Shown here piece by piece: positions 20,165-31,290 of a stretch of 64,000 nucleotides of DNA. The stretch covers positions 186,001-250,000 of the forward strand of contig JAOCPU010000023.1 of assembly GCA_035772785.1 (NCBI GenBank), read 5' to 3'. A program made the translations under genes and the position numbers. Positions within the stretch are counted from its first letter, which is position 1. Each line of letters opens with the position of its first letter. Source of the stretch: Phlebiopsis flavidoalba (Eukaryota; Basidiomycota; Agaricomycetes; Polyporales; Phanerochaetaceae). The notes under the pieces were generated by a model, which was not told the origin of the DNA, ran no database searches, and saw nothing but the letters and a program-made list of their open reading frames with translations.

Positions 20165-22732
20165 GAAACATCGTGGTGAAATCGTGCGGGCGTGGGTAAC
20201 AGTGAGAGAGCCAGACATGGTGGCGTCCGGATTCCTTCCCGAAATACCCTTCCCATCCTGATAAGTCTGCGGATGGGACGTTTTCCGCCGTGAGTTGCAG
20301 TCCGCCGGCACGGTTTTTGTGGTAGTCACTTCTTCGCTTCCTGTTCCTCACACAACCACGATCCTCCGAAAATGTCTGCAAAGAAGGCTTATGAGACCGA
20401 CGCAGCATCGCCATGAGTGAGGTACGGACGGCGGGCGGGCGGTCGAAGGCGTGAGGGGAAGTGTCTACTGTTACGTCGTTCCCCCACTGAAGTAATGCAC
20501 TGACATGTTGTATCTGGAACATAGATTCATTACTTACCCGACTGAGTTCGTGCATGACTCTTTGGTCGCAGTTTGGTGGTCAGGTATTGGGGCCGCTTAC
20601 ATGCCCTAGGACTGATGTCAAGAGAATGCCCATAGATGATGAGCCGCCCTTGACGATCATCCGAGAATACCTTAAAAAAAAAAAAAAAAAAGGGGGGGGA
20701 CCAAAGGGATAAACGGGATTGGTATTCGGGTATGCACTTGCCCTTATTGCTGTGTATGACGTCGACGAGGGCTTCACGATCGGAAAAATGGAAGTGGCTA
20801 ATTGCGTCGTATTTCCAGGTAAAACTCTACCTTACAAGCCTGTTCGACCTGGTCTCCGTTTGAGTCTTCGTATGCCTTATGACCCAACTCCCTAACACTA
20901 AATTGATCGCCGATCCCCGAGGTTTCGGTACCCTTCTCTTTCCCGTGTTGAGTTGTTTAACAGCTGGCTGCCGCAGGGTAAAGTTAGCCTCAGGACGTAC
21001 CTATTGGGTGCGTGAAGTCTTCAGGTTTAGACACTCAGAATACTCATAGGGATTCCCGCGCTGGCCTCGGAGCGTGGGCGTAATGTTGGAAGCTATTTTC
21101 GGCGGGGTCACATCGCGTCCGAAACTATCCAAGTGCGAACAATCTATGCCTGTACAAACGTTCTCACTTACATCGTATTTAGGACAAAGCTCAGTAGAGG
21201 CTGCAAAACACACCGAAAGAGCCCAAATCCAAGATTGCCGCGGACATGGCGCACGGAACCGTCACCATCGTCCCGAAGAAGGTCTCCGGCGTGGAGTGTA
21301 TCGTGGTCTCTTTCCGGTTGCTACGGTATTCCCATTCAACTGTATCAGCGCGCATAGGTCTAACCAAATTCACTACAGATGATGTGAGCAACGCGATATG
21401 TGGTTGTGAAGGATCGCGGCAGGTTTAGTGAAAGTTTGGCTCAATGTCAATACCTTTAAGGGGGCAAATTCTGCCATTCGGTTCACTACCTACACCACCC
21501 CAAACAGTTTGTCCCAAAAGTAACGGCGCCTCCCGGCCCAGTCTCTGCACCAGCAGTATCACGCTTCGGTGATCGGCGCCATGCTGGTACTTGTGACGGT
21601 TATACACTACTATGCCTCTCGAGTACGTTTATACGGATTATATCTATCCCCCGTATTTCTTACACGTTTATTTAGTGTCATCAAACGCGCATGCAATCCC
21701 TCACTGCGCGGAAGCAATACCGAAAACTCTTTCCATTGTGGCTATCGCATATTTTACCGGAAGAAGGATATCCTAAGGGGTTCTCGGACAGGGACGACGC
21801 CTCGCCCACGATCTTGCACCGTCCGACGTAGGATGGTAACGCAGCCCCCTTCTGGTTATGTTCCTGAGCATTGAAAGATTACTAATCATGGTTGTTGTAG
21901 ATTTTGAGTGGTCGTACCAGAGGTAGTGTCTTTCCGCATCTTATACGAAAATATGTCCATACGCATCATCCGCAGGAAGAGAAGAATAAAAGTTGATTTG
22001 TTTTTTGTGTTGTTGTACAGGCGTGAAGTAAAATAAGCCTGTTCTAAACTATCATATATTACGCACGGAGAAGAGAGCAAACACGCATAAAGATAAGCAG
22101 CACGATTCACCGCAAAACAATTCACAACAATTGCTGATTACGTATCTTTCGGTTATGTCTGACAACGAAATATAAGCATCCTGGCCGTCAGGTTGACTCC
22201 CGGGTAGAGTGCGGTACCGACATTCGTATCGCCCGATGAGCGCACTATGGATAGGCACCACTTTGCTCCTAAATTCCAAACTCCCCAACCAAGAAAATTT
22301 AAAATAACTGCCGACCCTGAAATGCTCTAGGCGGCGCGCCGTGTTTTCTATTCGTCCCCCTTCAATGCCAATCGGCGATAATCCATGTACTCGACCCAGT
22401 TGATGGACCATTACCAGTGGCGACTCTCAGTGGCCTCTTGTCACTGCGTGAACGCCCCCCCTTTCCTATAGAGGCCGATTTGGATGTTTCTACTCTAATT
22501 ATTCGACTCTCTTGAACACGTCCTCCGGTACTGCGTGTGACGTCCTTAGCCGTGACCGTTCTATGGTCCTTCATTTGAAGATAATATCGTGCGCAGATGC
22601 AGACCATTCTCACTTTTGCCCCTACAGCGTCTGTTTAGACTTCAATCCTTTCACTTTTTCACATATATACACTGGTATTAAATGTGAGGGCGAGAGGATG
22701 GCGGCATCCACACAGATGGCCCCCTGCTCGGT
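20165..22732. other. Unassigned region upstream of HEM4
   Basis: About 2.5 kb with no protein I recognise. The most gene-like stretch is on the minus strand at about 21000-21490. It has MAEFAPLK followed by a possible GTATTG..TAG intron, then NLVRPMRADTVEWEYRSN, ETFFGTMVTVPCAMSAAILD and, lower down, GIGDQFSVRELGHKAYEDSN. These could be exons of one unknown gene. An A18G8 homopolymer pair lies at 20674-20699. The 21600-22650 part is AT-rich with short ORFs only. Confidence 0.3.
20674..20699 (+). repeat. A18 followed by G8 homopolymer pair
   Basis: Eighteen A then eight G with no interruption. It could be a retroposed poly(A) remnant or an assembly artefact. No target-site duplication was noticed. 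Confidence 0.6.
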
Positions 22733-24110
22733 ATGCTTACATCTCAGCCTACAAAGCACGCGCGTATCCCTCCAGAGTTGTTTCGCAACATCATTAAAGC
22801 TTTTGTACAACCAATGGGCAAATCAACATACGCGCTCGCTGACAAGAAGGCGTTCTCTCAAGCTAGCCGGTGTGTGTCGCTATTGGGCACAAGGGATTCG
22901 CCCACGCCTTGTTTTGACGAGGTGGTGACCGTCAGGTCTCGAGAGGATGTCCAATCGTTCATGGAGTTTATTCGCCACAGCTCCGCGACGCCGACGACCA
23001 AGTGGTGTACCATTTACGACTGGGTAATCGAGCTCGTTGTTGAGCATGAAAGCGGGGTCGGGCTAGTACCTTGGCTACACCACATTCATAAGCTCAAAAT
23101 CAGGCTCCCAAATGCACGCAAGTTCAAAAACTGCGCATGGTCGGGACAAAAAACTCAATCCAATCCAATGTACTTCCCGCAAAGAAGAATGGCAATGTTT
23201 CCCTGCCGTTTTGTTTCCCACGTACTCTCCCGGGAACAGTCTTCCCGTTTTATAAAGTCGTCATGGACGGTGTACATGTCCAGACATCAAAATGACTTGA
23301 CTAAATTTTTGCATTCCTTGCCCAGTTTGAAGATTTGGCACTGGGTCAAGATCTATTTTTTAAATTCTTCAACCCGAGCCTATATTCGACGGCAGCGGAA
23401 AAGTATGAATATTCAGCGAGTCATGATCACATCATGCCAAACTGGAATTAACCATCAATCATATGACCAATGGAAAAAGAAATGGGACTCAATACGTCTC
23501 TTGCCTCGGAACATCTAACAATATATTACAGAATGTCTTGAGGTTTGATGACCACCTCAAGACCTCCACCAAGCTTTGGATAAAGAGCATCCACATAATT
23601 GGTGAGTAGCCCCCAGTATATACTAGACTCATCTATAAAGTACAGATGATTAAATAATTGGGGGTCCCATAGGTGATACATTAACAATCAAAGTAAAAAA
23701 CACAAATTACCACCCTATAGTGCTGATTTGAATCCAAACGGAAACCTCCAGCACAATGGCTAAGCATAGAAATCGAAAATAAAATCCAATGTGGGGGGCT
23801 TATGCCAAAAAGCTGCACATTTGTATGGACGAGGGTCATAAGAAAATCAATGCCTCAGCATATATGGCAGCTTAAAAACATTGTTGTCTGGAAGTTAAAA
23901 TTAAGCATCATAGCTCCAACTAAGTTACCTATACTCAGATTCAAAACAATTGATGAATTTGGCATCCAATTACTTCACATCTTGGCTTCTGTTGTTAACT
24001 CCATGACTGAGCTCTTAAGATGTACACCATTGCTAGCCTCTGTGCTGCTTGAGCAAGTCATACAAGCAGCCAAATCTTTATGGAATGATCAATTTATGCT
24101 GTGTCCATGA
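22733..24110 (+). CDS. F-box-like protein, probably degenerate at the 3' end
   Basis: The start MLTSQPTKHARIPPELFRN and IIKAFVQ fit the first helix of an F-box. Two compensating frame shifts hide the second half, where another frame reads VCRYWAQGIRPRL before FDEVVTVRSREDVQSFMEF. IYDWVIELVVEHESG and VPWLHHIHKLKIRLPN follow, as in basidiomycete F-box proteins of unknown target. From about 23130 the sequence turns AT-rich. The alternative frames VFPFYKVVMDGVHVQTS and AQFEDLALGQ suggest continued homology to about 23500. A possible later exon contains FKTIDEFGIQLLHILAS (about 23940). Predicted role: substrate adaptor of an SCF ubiquitin ligase. F-box families in these fungi are large and variable, so this copy may be decaying. 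Confidence 0.55.
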
Positions 24111-24640
24111 GAATGAAAATATATAGCATCAATATAACAGAAAAGCCTCGAGTTTACCTGTTGCAATGCATTACAGCCATTATAATTCTCGGCCTTAGCA
24201 TAAAGAATTCTATCGCACAGCATACAAAGAAAAACAGAGGGGTTTTGTCCTCGGGAAGGAGTGATAGTAGTAGTTAACTCACGCGCGATTTTCCAGCAAG
24301 TTGTCATTCCCATTACTAATGCTAGTATTTGTATTGAGATTAGGAAAGAGAAATTTACACACATACACAACTTGGTGCAGTGAAGTTTGCTTTGAAAAAA
24401 GTTCTGCGTGACTGAATTGTTGAGGTGATGGTCAAGGAAGCAAGAGTGAATGTATGCATGGAACAGTTTGCGGTGACTGTACATATGTGTCTTCAATCTA
24501 GTTCTTGGCGTCGCTGTTTCCAAATCGAGTCTAATATCATCACTGTGACCTGCCTGGGTAGACTAGCGCGCCTTCACTGAGCACCCAATAACTTGGCCAC
24601 AACCTTGCCATAGGCGTGTTCTAACTACCTGCAAGACCCC
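24111..24640. other. AT-rich intergenic region
   Basis: A 144-codon minus-strand ORF (24089-24523) is open but has no recognisable motif and skewed AT-rich codons. I do not call it a gene. Confidence 0.35.
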
Positions 24641-24659
24641 AAACGACAATCATTTTGGG

Positions 24660-26289
24660 CTTCCAATATCTATCAATCGGACGTAGTATAGGAGACCCAG
24701 AAACCCCCAGTCAAGAGGCGAAAACGTACCGGAGTCAAGAAACGTACCCAATGCCCTCCTACATTCGCCTGAGTACAGCGTAGACTCGCAAATGTAACTC
24801 AGGACCTCGTGAGCATGGAACGCAAGCTGGACTGGACAATAAACGCGCAAACGAACCGAGGATTTATAGATACCTTGAATAAAGCCAATGACAGTACGTC
24901 CCTGTGTAAGGTCGTATTTATTGGATTCTGAAACTGGACAGACTATACAACGAACTCTACGCGTTTTCCTCAGCCCACCGTGTCTGGTCAGCGCCATGGG
25001 CAGCAGACTGAAGGCGTACCCCCGCCTTCTGCTGACGGAAACGTCAACATTTGAAACCGGAGAGGGTATTCCAGCGTGGCAGCTCAAGATTGAGGGGCGG
25101 TTACTGGGAGGAGTGTAGTTTGTTGTATATAGTGAAAAGGGGTGTAATTCAACATCCCACAGCTACCGAACCAAGGAGATCAAAAGACCGTGTACCGCCA
25201 CGCAAGTTCTCTACCTTCGTGAAGCGCACATGATAGTTGAAATGGAAACGGGACCCCGCGCAATATCCCGACAGTAACACTGTAGAGGTGTGTACCCCGC
25301 GACTTCCCTACTTGCACCGCCTTAAACTATTCGTTTTAGGTGGACCCGAAGCACATCACAACCCCTCTCCTCCCCAGGATGGCTTTCACCGTGACGGCGT
25401 CGGGGTGACGTACCCCACGCGAATTCGAGTGGTCTTGCACCTCGAGCAACAAACCTGAGGTCTTCAAGATACAATCCAGACCTTGGTGGGTAAACTGCAG
25501 TCCATAGGAGTGGCTATTGCTGATGAAGTTTTCCAGGTAACATACTTGGGTTGAAGGAGGAGACAAAGAGTGGGAGTTGTGCAAGCGCTGTGGAACTATA
25601 TCAAGCTCAATGACCTACAAAGACAAGGTCGAGCGACGACTTATCGTGCCGATGCTCAATTGCGGGGGGTGCGTCATCCTGGGTTATCTCGCCGATTGCT
25701 TCTCACACTCCCATGTAGATGATTTGGAGCGGAAGCTATCCAGTTCCAGCAAATTCCTGACCGCGTCAACCGTTTTCTCATGAAACCAGACCCGGTCGTC
25801 CTCAACTACAGCATAAACCCCTCGGTTCCTCCACCCCGAGAAGCCTGTCTGCCTATGACATCGAGCTGAAGATTGACGACACGGCAGTAAAGAGCCGCAT
25901 AAGTCACGTCGTGAATATGGTTCCCGAGACAGTTAAAGAACTTGGCAAACTCGACGACGAGGTGAGAGTTTTTTGTCTATGCTCCTGAATAAATCACGCT
26001 CATACCTTGTTTGAGATTGCCGATTTCACATGCAGTCACTCCAAAAACTCATTCCTCAAGCGTACTTTCCTCCAGTCATTTCTCAGAGAAAAACCGCAAG
26101 AATTTATCCAGGACGTGGCTTGAGTCACAGTCTCGGGACCTAGAGACCGTTCTCGGAAGCGGTGCGAGCGACGGCGCTACTCTCAGACAGGATGATCTCC
26201 GGCGTAGTGAGTATTTCAGATTGCCATGGGTCGAGGAGGCGGTCGCTATACAAGAGGGTCTCCGTCTTGCTGCGAAGGCTGGCATGTAG
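24660..26289 (+). CDS. SNF12: SWI/SNF chromatin-remodelling complex subunit SNF12 (SMARCD/SWP73 family)
   Basis: It is a nuclear accessory subunit of SWI/SNF. Pieces in order: VKRRKRTGVKKR, PNALLHSPEYSVDSQM, QDLVSMERKLDWTI, an intron, TIQRTLRVFLS with TVSGQ, then NIETGEGIPAWQLKIEGRLL. KFSTFVKRT, MKWKRDPAQYPDSNTVE, TRIRVVLHLEQQ and EVFKIQ follow. LWNYIKLND and DKVERRLIV are the core of the SWIB/MDM2-type domain (about 25585-25660). RVNRFLMKPDPVVLNYSINP, IELKIDDTAVKSRISHVVN, VPETVKELGKLDDE and TWLESQSRDLETVLGSGASD lead to DDLRRSEYFRLPWVEEAVAI and EGLRLAAKAGM, with a stop at 26289. The C-terminal exon is intact and diagnostic. At least five frame changes affect the middle. The upstream start could not be fixed and may lie before 24660. 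Confidence 0.88.
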
Positions 26290-26705
26290 GCGATGTATTT
26301 ATTTGTATGTAGAAGTCTCGTATTTTTCTCTGCTTTCTACATATTCAGTCAAGGAAGACGCGATCGCTCTGAGTGCGTAAGCCCATGGTAGCTCTTCCAA
26401 CACCGCACATACGCAACTGTTATGTTGACTCGAGGCCATTGCGAGTGAAGTCACCAAAAGCGCGGCCCTCGGCCCTGATGACAAACATTGGGACCGCGGG
26501 GTGTATCGACTCGATAGCCAACGCGCGCTTAGGCCGCTCCCCTAACTTCATTTCGGACCACCACTATCGCAGACCGTCGTCTGCGACAAGCCCATCTCTC
26601 TATCGCCCACAACCTGTTATATGCTTTATAGCCCATCCAGAGCTCACAACCACAAAGATCAGTCCAGACACAAGGGAATCCCATCGACCAAGTACTCCAG
26701 CCAAC

Positions 26706-29357
26706 ATGGAAATGCCAAACGTTTTGACTCAAGCTCATCTGGCGGCTTCAAGAGCATGCTCGAGCTGCCAAACCGAGTCTCTCACCCACATTACGTCGTC
26801 CCTCGACCCAACGTCTCTGCTCAGCCTCGCCAGGGCCAACAAGAGACTGCACGAACACGTAGAGGACGAAAATACTTTGGCGTCGGGCCTATGCCTACCA
26901 GTTTCTGGGTATAGCTCCTGAGGGGGACATACACGGATCCCTCAGCCCCGATGGCGCTCCAGGGAAGACTCTGATGCTAAGGAGGGAAGAGACGAGCTGA
27001 AACGGGAGTTTGTGCATCGATGGAACTTGAAGAGGTCGGTGGCTTTCTCTTTCGGATGTTCCTGTATCGCTTATCCTTGTTCAGACGTTGGGAGAACGTC
27101 CGCCCAGGGACAATAAGCCATGTCCCCGTACATTCCGACATCGCCGAGATACACCTTATGCCTCCGCCTCCCCCACTCAGGCCCTCTTGACAGCGTCTCT
27201 TCGCTATGGAGTCGTTGCTCGCTCGTACCCGTTGACGGGAAAAATCCTGCGCGGATATCTCGACGCCTCCTGGTACTCTGAACGGGACTAGGAAACGGCA
27301 ATCCCAATGCTGAGTTCGCTCCAGACGTAACGAGATGTGTCTTATCTGCGGACGGAGGCACGGCCCGTGTCATATGGGGGGATTCCGGACGGGTGCCGTC
27401 GGGGTGACTGTCGCCAACCGTGCCATGGAGTCCGCAAGAGCAATCGGAGCTCGTTACATGCGCAGCGCAGTTGCAGACTCCCACGAGGGGGCGGTCATCG
27501 ACGCCGCTTGGGTCGCCGAGAGCGGGCAGCGCCTCCAACTTCTTCATCACTGGCGGCGCGGACGGTCGGGTGAAGATCTGGGACGCCAGGAGAGCCTCAT
27601 GTCTCTGGACGTCACCCCTCAAGACAGGGCAAGTGGTCAAGGACCCTTGTGTCAAGGTAACGATCGATGGGACAGCTGGTGTCATCGGCGTCGCCTTGAA
27701 AACCGGGGAAATAGTCATCTGGACAGGATTTTGCGCGATTTCACCGAGACGGCCGCAACTCTGGATGGGCCAGCCATACAAGAATTCCGAATTGCTCCAC
27801 CCTCCGGCAGCGCGATTCCTGGACCCTATGCCACGAATCCCAACGTCTCCATCGCGTCCTTGCATCTCATTGCGAGACCCAGGATAAGGTCACGATTATC
27901 TCGGGGTACCAGAATGAGTCCAGGCTTTATAGGGTCACTGTCAACGTCCTAAGCGGAGCCGTCGATCGAGTGGCCATGACTAGCGAAACGATGAGTGCCG
28001 TGACCGCAGTACATGTGGTATTCGCCTCCAAGCCTGGCGAGCATGGTTTCGTCATCGCAGGCGACCAGCTGAGGTTGTGTCAGCGTTTCCTTTGAATGGA
28101 ACGCCCGTCCTAAATCGTCAACGGCCCATGTCATTCCTCCCTCGCGCGTGCTTCAGGCACATGAAGCTGCCGCCATTACTGCCCTAGCCTGGGACACCAA
28201 CTGTGCTGGTAACCGGGTCATCGAAAGGCTCACTGAGGGCTTTCGACTCTATCAGCTTGTCACCGTTCACGGAGCTTCGCGTATACCGCAGTCCGTCTCA
28301 GCGGCGAAGACGACGTCAAGCAAATTGTCATTAATCGTGACTTCTTTGCCGCCAGCATTGGCAATCGCGTTGTAGCATCGGCGCGGTGAGCCTCAGGCAA
28401 GGTAGAGAAGACATGGAAGGCCAAACGATCAGTCGCCCGTGCTTCCAACGCCGTAGCCAAGTATCATCGTAAGTCCACTTGTCGTGCATTATGATCTCAG
28501 ACTAACCACATACCTTACAGAACAAGTCGAGATCTCAAGGGAGATTCATGAGTCTCGCCGTGAGCTCGAGCTCGAACAAGAACATGTTCGCCGAAATTTC
28601 GGTCGCGAACGAGAGAAAAACACTCCACGCTCGAGCATCTCGGCCTCAGCGAAGTAGAAGCAGTGGAGTACATCATCATGCTTAGCCGTGACGAAGAAGA
28701 GCGACGAAGGCTCGCGCAGCTCGAAGGTGCTCACAACGAAGTCCTCCTAGGCGAGTTCGACGAAGATGTCGGAACCCCGACTATCTCTCGCCCCAGCATT
28801 CCTAGACTCCCCAGCCGCCGGTTCGAGCTCATTCTCGTCGCGCAACGGCGCGCGACTCGCTCCCTCGACCTCATCAACCAAGATCCAGGTATCACCGCGA
28901 CACAGGCCCGAGCCATGGAAGCCGGCTTCGCCGCCGGCAGCCCGCTTTCGCTCTCCGGCTCGCTCTCGGGCTCGTCCCCGCGCAGCCTCTCCCGCACGAA
29001 TAAGCCCCAGGCGCCTTCCTCCCACGACGAGACCCACTTCCCGTCGATGGGCTCGACGCCCGACGCGGCATCGTCGGTCCCCAGCAGCCCGCACAGAGTC
29101 GGTCCGCCGAAGCGCTGTGGAGCACGCCGCTGCGTTCTACGCGCTCCTCTGAGGGCCCATCGCAGAGCGGCTCGGTGGCTAGGCTCGCCCACAGTTGCGA
29201 GGAAAAGCCCGGGTGGGGGGGGGTGTCGTTATTGCGCTGCTATCCGCCAAGTTCGCGGGCCGCTGCGGTGTTGAAGAAGAGGAAGATGAGGATCTGAAGT
29301 TTCGCCTTGCAGCTTAGTCTGGCTGAAGCTCGTAGTCGCGGGCGAGGACGTTTTTAA
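26706..29357 (+). CDS. F-box/WD40 protein with C-terminal ubiquitin-interacting motif (Ufo1-like)
   Basis: The F-box is LPNRVLTHITSSLDPTSLL, SLARANKRLHEHVEDENTW, RRAYAYQFLG (about 26760-26910). HRWNLKRRWENVRP and repeated beta-propeller elements follow. These include YGVVARSYPLTGKILRGYLD, FAPDVTRCVLSADGGTARVI, FITGGADGRVKIWDARRAS and CVKVTIDGTAGVIGVALKTG. After an intron near 28470-28520 the C terminus reads QVEISREIHESRRELELEQE and EYIIMLSRDEEERRRLAQLE. It ends with EEEEDEDLKF and ALQLSLAEARSRG, a ubiquitin-interacting motif, before a stop at 29357. The order F-box, WD40, UIM matches yeast Ufo1, an SCF adaptor, so a role in SCF-dependent degradation is inferred. Several frame shifts occur. 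The ATG at 26706 has a good context (CCAACATGG) but needs one frame change to reach the F-box. Confidence 0.8.
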
Positions 29358-29668
29358 AAAACAGTGTCCTCTAAGTGCAGTATGATTCAACTAAAGTTTC
29401 TCACTTTTCTTTCTGCCCTCCTATTCCCGCTATGAATTTCAGTTTGTCAGTCCAACCCTCGATAAAGCTAGTCAGGTATCACCTATAGATCAAAGTTGGG
29501 CTAGAAATGCTATGAGCTATGTCCTAAGTCTCGCGAAAAACTCGTCGAAATCCAGTGTTCTGTCCCAAGAAACAGGGACGTTGTTTGGCCTTTCGCGGCG
29601 ATTACTCGTGATGGTATGTTGAATAAGAGATCCAGATAGTGTTACATGCGTATATTTCCTTGATATAC
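29358..29668. other. 3' flanks of convergent UFO1-like and ARPC5 genes
   Basis: About 310 bp without coding signal between two convergent genes. Confidence 0.4.
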
Positions 29669-30326
29669 TCAAACAATCCTTCTATCGGTCATGGCCCTGA
29701 CGATGCAGCCCGTACCCGCGACTTCTGTCAACTAAGCAATACCGCCTCAACATAAGTCGCGTATTATGAGAAATGGTATTCAAGACTCACCTTCTCGTGC
29801 CAGCCCAGGAGAACACTGCCGCTTACATCTCCCCACCCATGGGTGGAGTGCCATACCCTTGTACAGGTACTTCATCAACGTGTCTTGCGAGTCTTGCGAC
29901 AGCGACTTGACGACGCCAGGCAGGGATCTCAGTCGCGCTTTCGTGCTGTTTAGGATCGTGACCAAGGTTTGGAGGTTCAAATTCTGCAAGGTACCAGAAG
30001 GTGATGGTGAGCAAGTGTACGAGTAGCATAAGGCGCATTTGCGCACCTTGGCCTCCTCAACGCTCGGACCATATGGCGCGTCAGTGAGCACGAGTTCCAA
30101 AGCACCTAGTATGTCCCCCCTGAGCTTCGGTCAATATAGGATGGCAGCATCACAAGAGAGCAGCCACGCACTTTTTGGACAATGAGCTACGCACTGCGGT
30201 CGCCTTCTGCTTCGTGTCGCTGAGGACTTGAGAGGGATCTCGTGGATCCGCCTCGTAAAGTTCGCTATCTAACAGCACATCCTCGTCGTACTGGTCAATG
30301 TCTATCTTGCGGAAGTTGACGTCCAT
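29669..30326 (-). CDS. ARPC5: Arp2/3 complex subunit 5 (p16-Arc)
   Basis: It is a structural subunit of the actin-nucleating Arp2/3 complex. Minus-strand exons: MDVNFRKIDIDQYDEDVLLD, SELYEADPRDPSQVLSDTKQ, KATAVRSSLSK; an intron (GTGCGT..CTCAG); DILGALELVLTDAPYGPSVE, EEAK; an intron of about 63 nt; NLNLQTLVTILNSTKA, VVKSLSQDSQDTLMKYLYKG, and one frame change to GDVSGSVLLGWHEK. An intron follows, then LTEVAGTGCIVRAMTDRRIV with a stop at 29669. The start, the end and all splice joins agree with the family over its full length of about 155 residues. One shift occurs at the codon series for STKATEIP and one before GWGD. This is the shortest complete conserved gene here and a good benchmark for sequence quality. 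Confidence 0.92.
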
Positions 30327-31290
30327 GCTGGTGTATAGTAAAGTGCAAGCACTACATCGACTATGACGGTAGGCTTCGGAACTTCCCAGCCGCGTTCAAA
30401 CTCAGCCGTGCCGGAGGCAGTTTCGTAGAAGCGGCTGGGCGCATGCGGAACGCGCTTTTGTCGACCCCCCCCCCCCGGTTGGGCTCGGGCGCCAATTTGT
30501 CGAAGGCGGCAGGCTGCAAGCCTGCAAGAGTCTCACCTGGTGCTCTTTGGGGGCTCATTCTGGCGTTTTCTGCTTCAGTCTGCATCTCTAATTTTTTACA
30601 TAGTCTATTTGCAGCACATATGAAATATACCTCCCGCACCTCAAAAAACTGGATGGGACACGGAGGGACGTTGTACAACGTTCTTGCAAGGGGTCCACCA
30701 AACCGCGTCCGACTCCTCCAGCCGTTACAGCGAGTAGGCCTGGTTCGCACTCCGACGCCGCCCACCATCAACCCAAACAAAAAAGGGCGCGTGACTAGGG
30801 CGAACCACGTGCCTCACGAGCGAACGGCGGTTACGAGCCTAACTAGACGGCACTCGGAAACGGCAGTGTAATTCCCACGGTCAGGTAAGACAGTACTTAC
30901 GCCACTAATTGTCTGAAACTACTCAACTATCTGCCAGCATTCGATACAACTATGCAGATCTCTCTCAATACTTGTCAAATGACCATGCGTCGTTCCGTGA
31001 AAACTAGACCTGGGGGTAGAAGACATCCACGACCACAGCTTCCTGTGAAATACTTCGGCAAAGCCTTCGTTGACTCATGCGCGGATAGTGTATCCATCCC
31101 CCTGCCGCTTCGTGACAGCCTGTAGATTGTACTATCTTCTGCTGCGATACGAAAAAAAAAGCGTGATTTGTCGACGTTTCGCTAGCTTTCCTTACAGTCC
31201 AAAGAGGTCTATACTTATGCATCTGAAACATAATCCTACAATTCCAGTACGTCACACATGAAATACAGAACGACGACTGGCCCACATAAA
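30327..31290. other. Intergenic region with repeat relic and C12 run
   Basis: A long plus-strand ORF (30443-30871) covers a 12-base C run (30465-30476). It also covers a stretch at about 30740-30830 that resembles the DNA upstream of the membrane-protein genes at 59.7 and 62.9 kb. No protein family is recognised, so the ORF is probably spurious. Confidence 0.4.

Noticed and set aside
24089..24523. 144-codon minus-strand ORF
   Set aside because: AT-rich, motif-free, and it overlaps the decaying 3' end of the F-box gene. Best treated as chance.
30443..30871. 142-codon plus-strand ORF as a gene
   Set aside because: It spans a C12 run and a dispersed repeat segment, and shows no recognisable domain.
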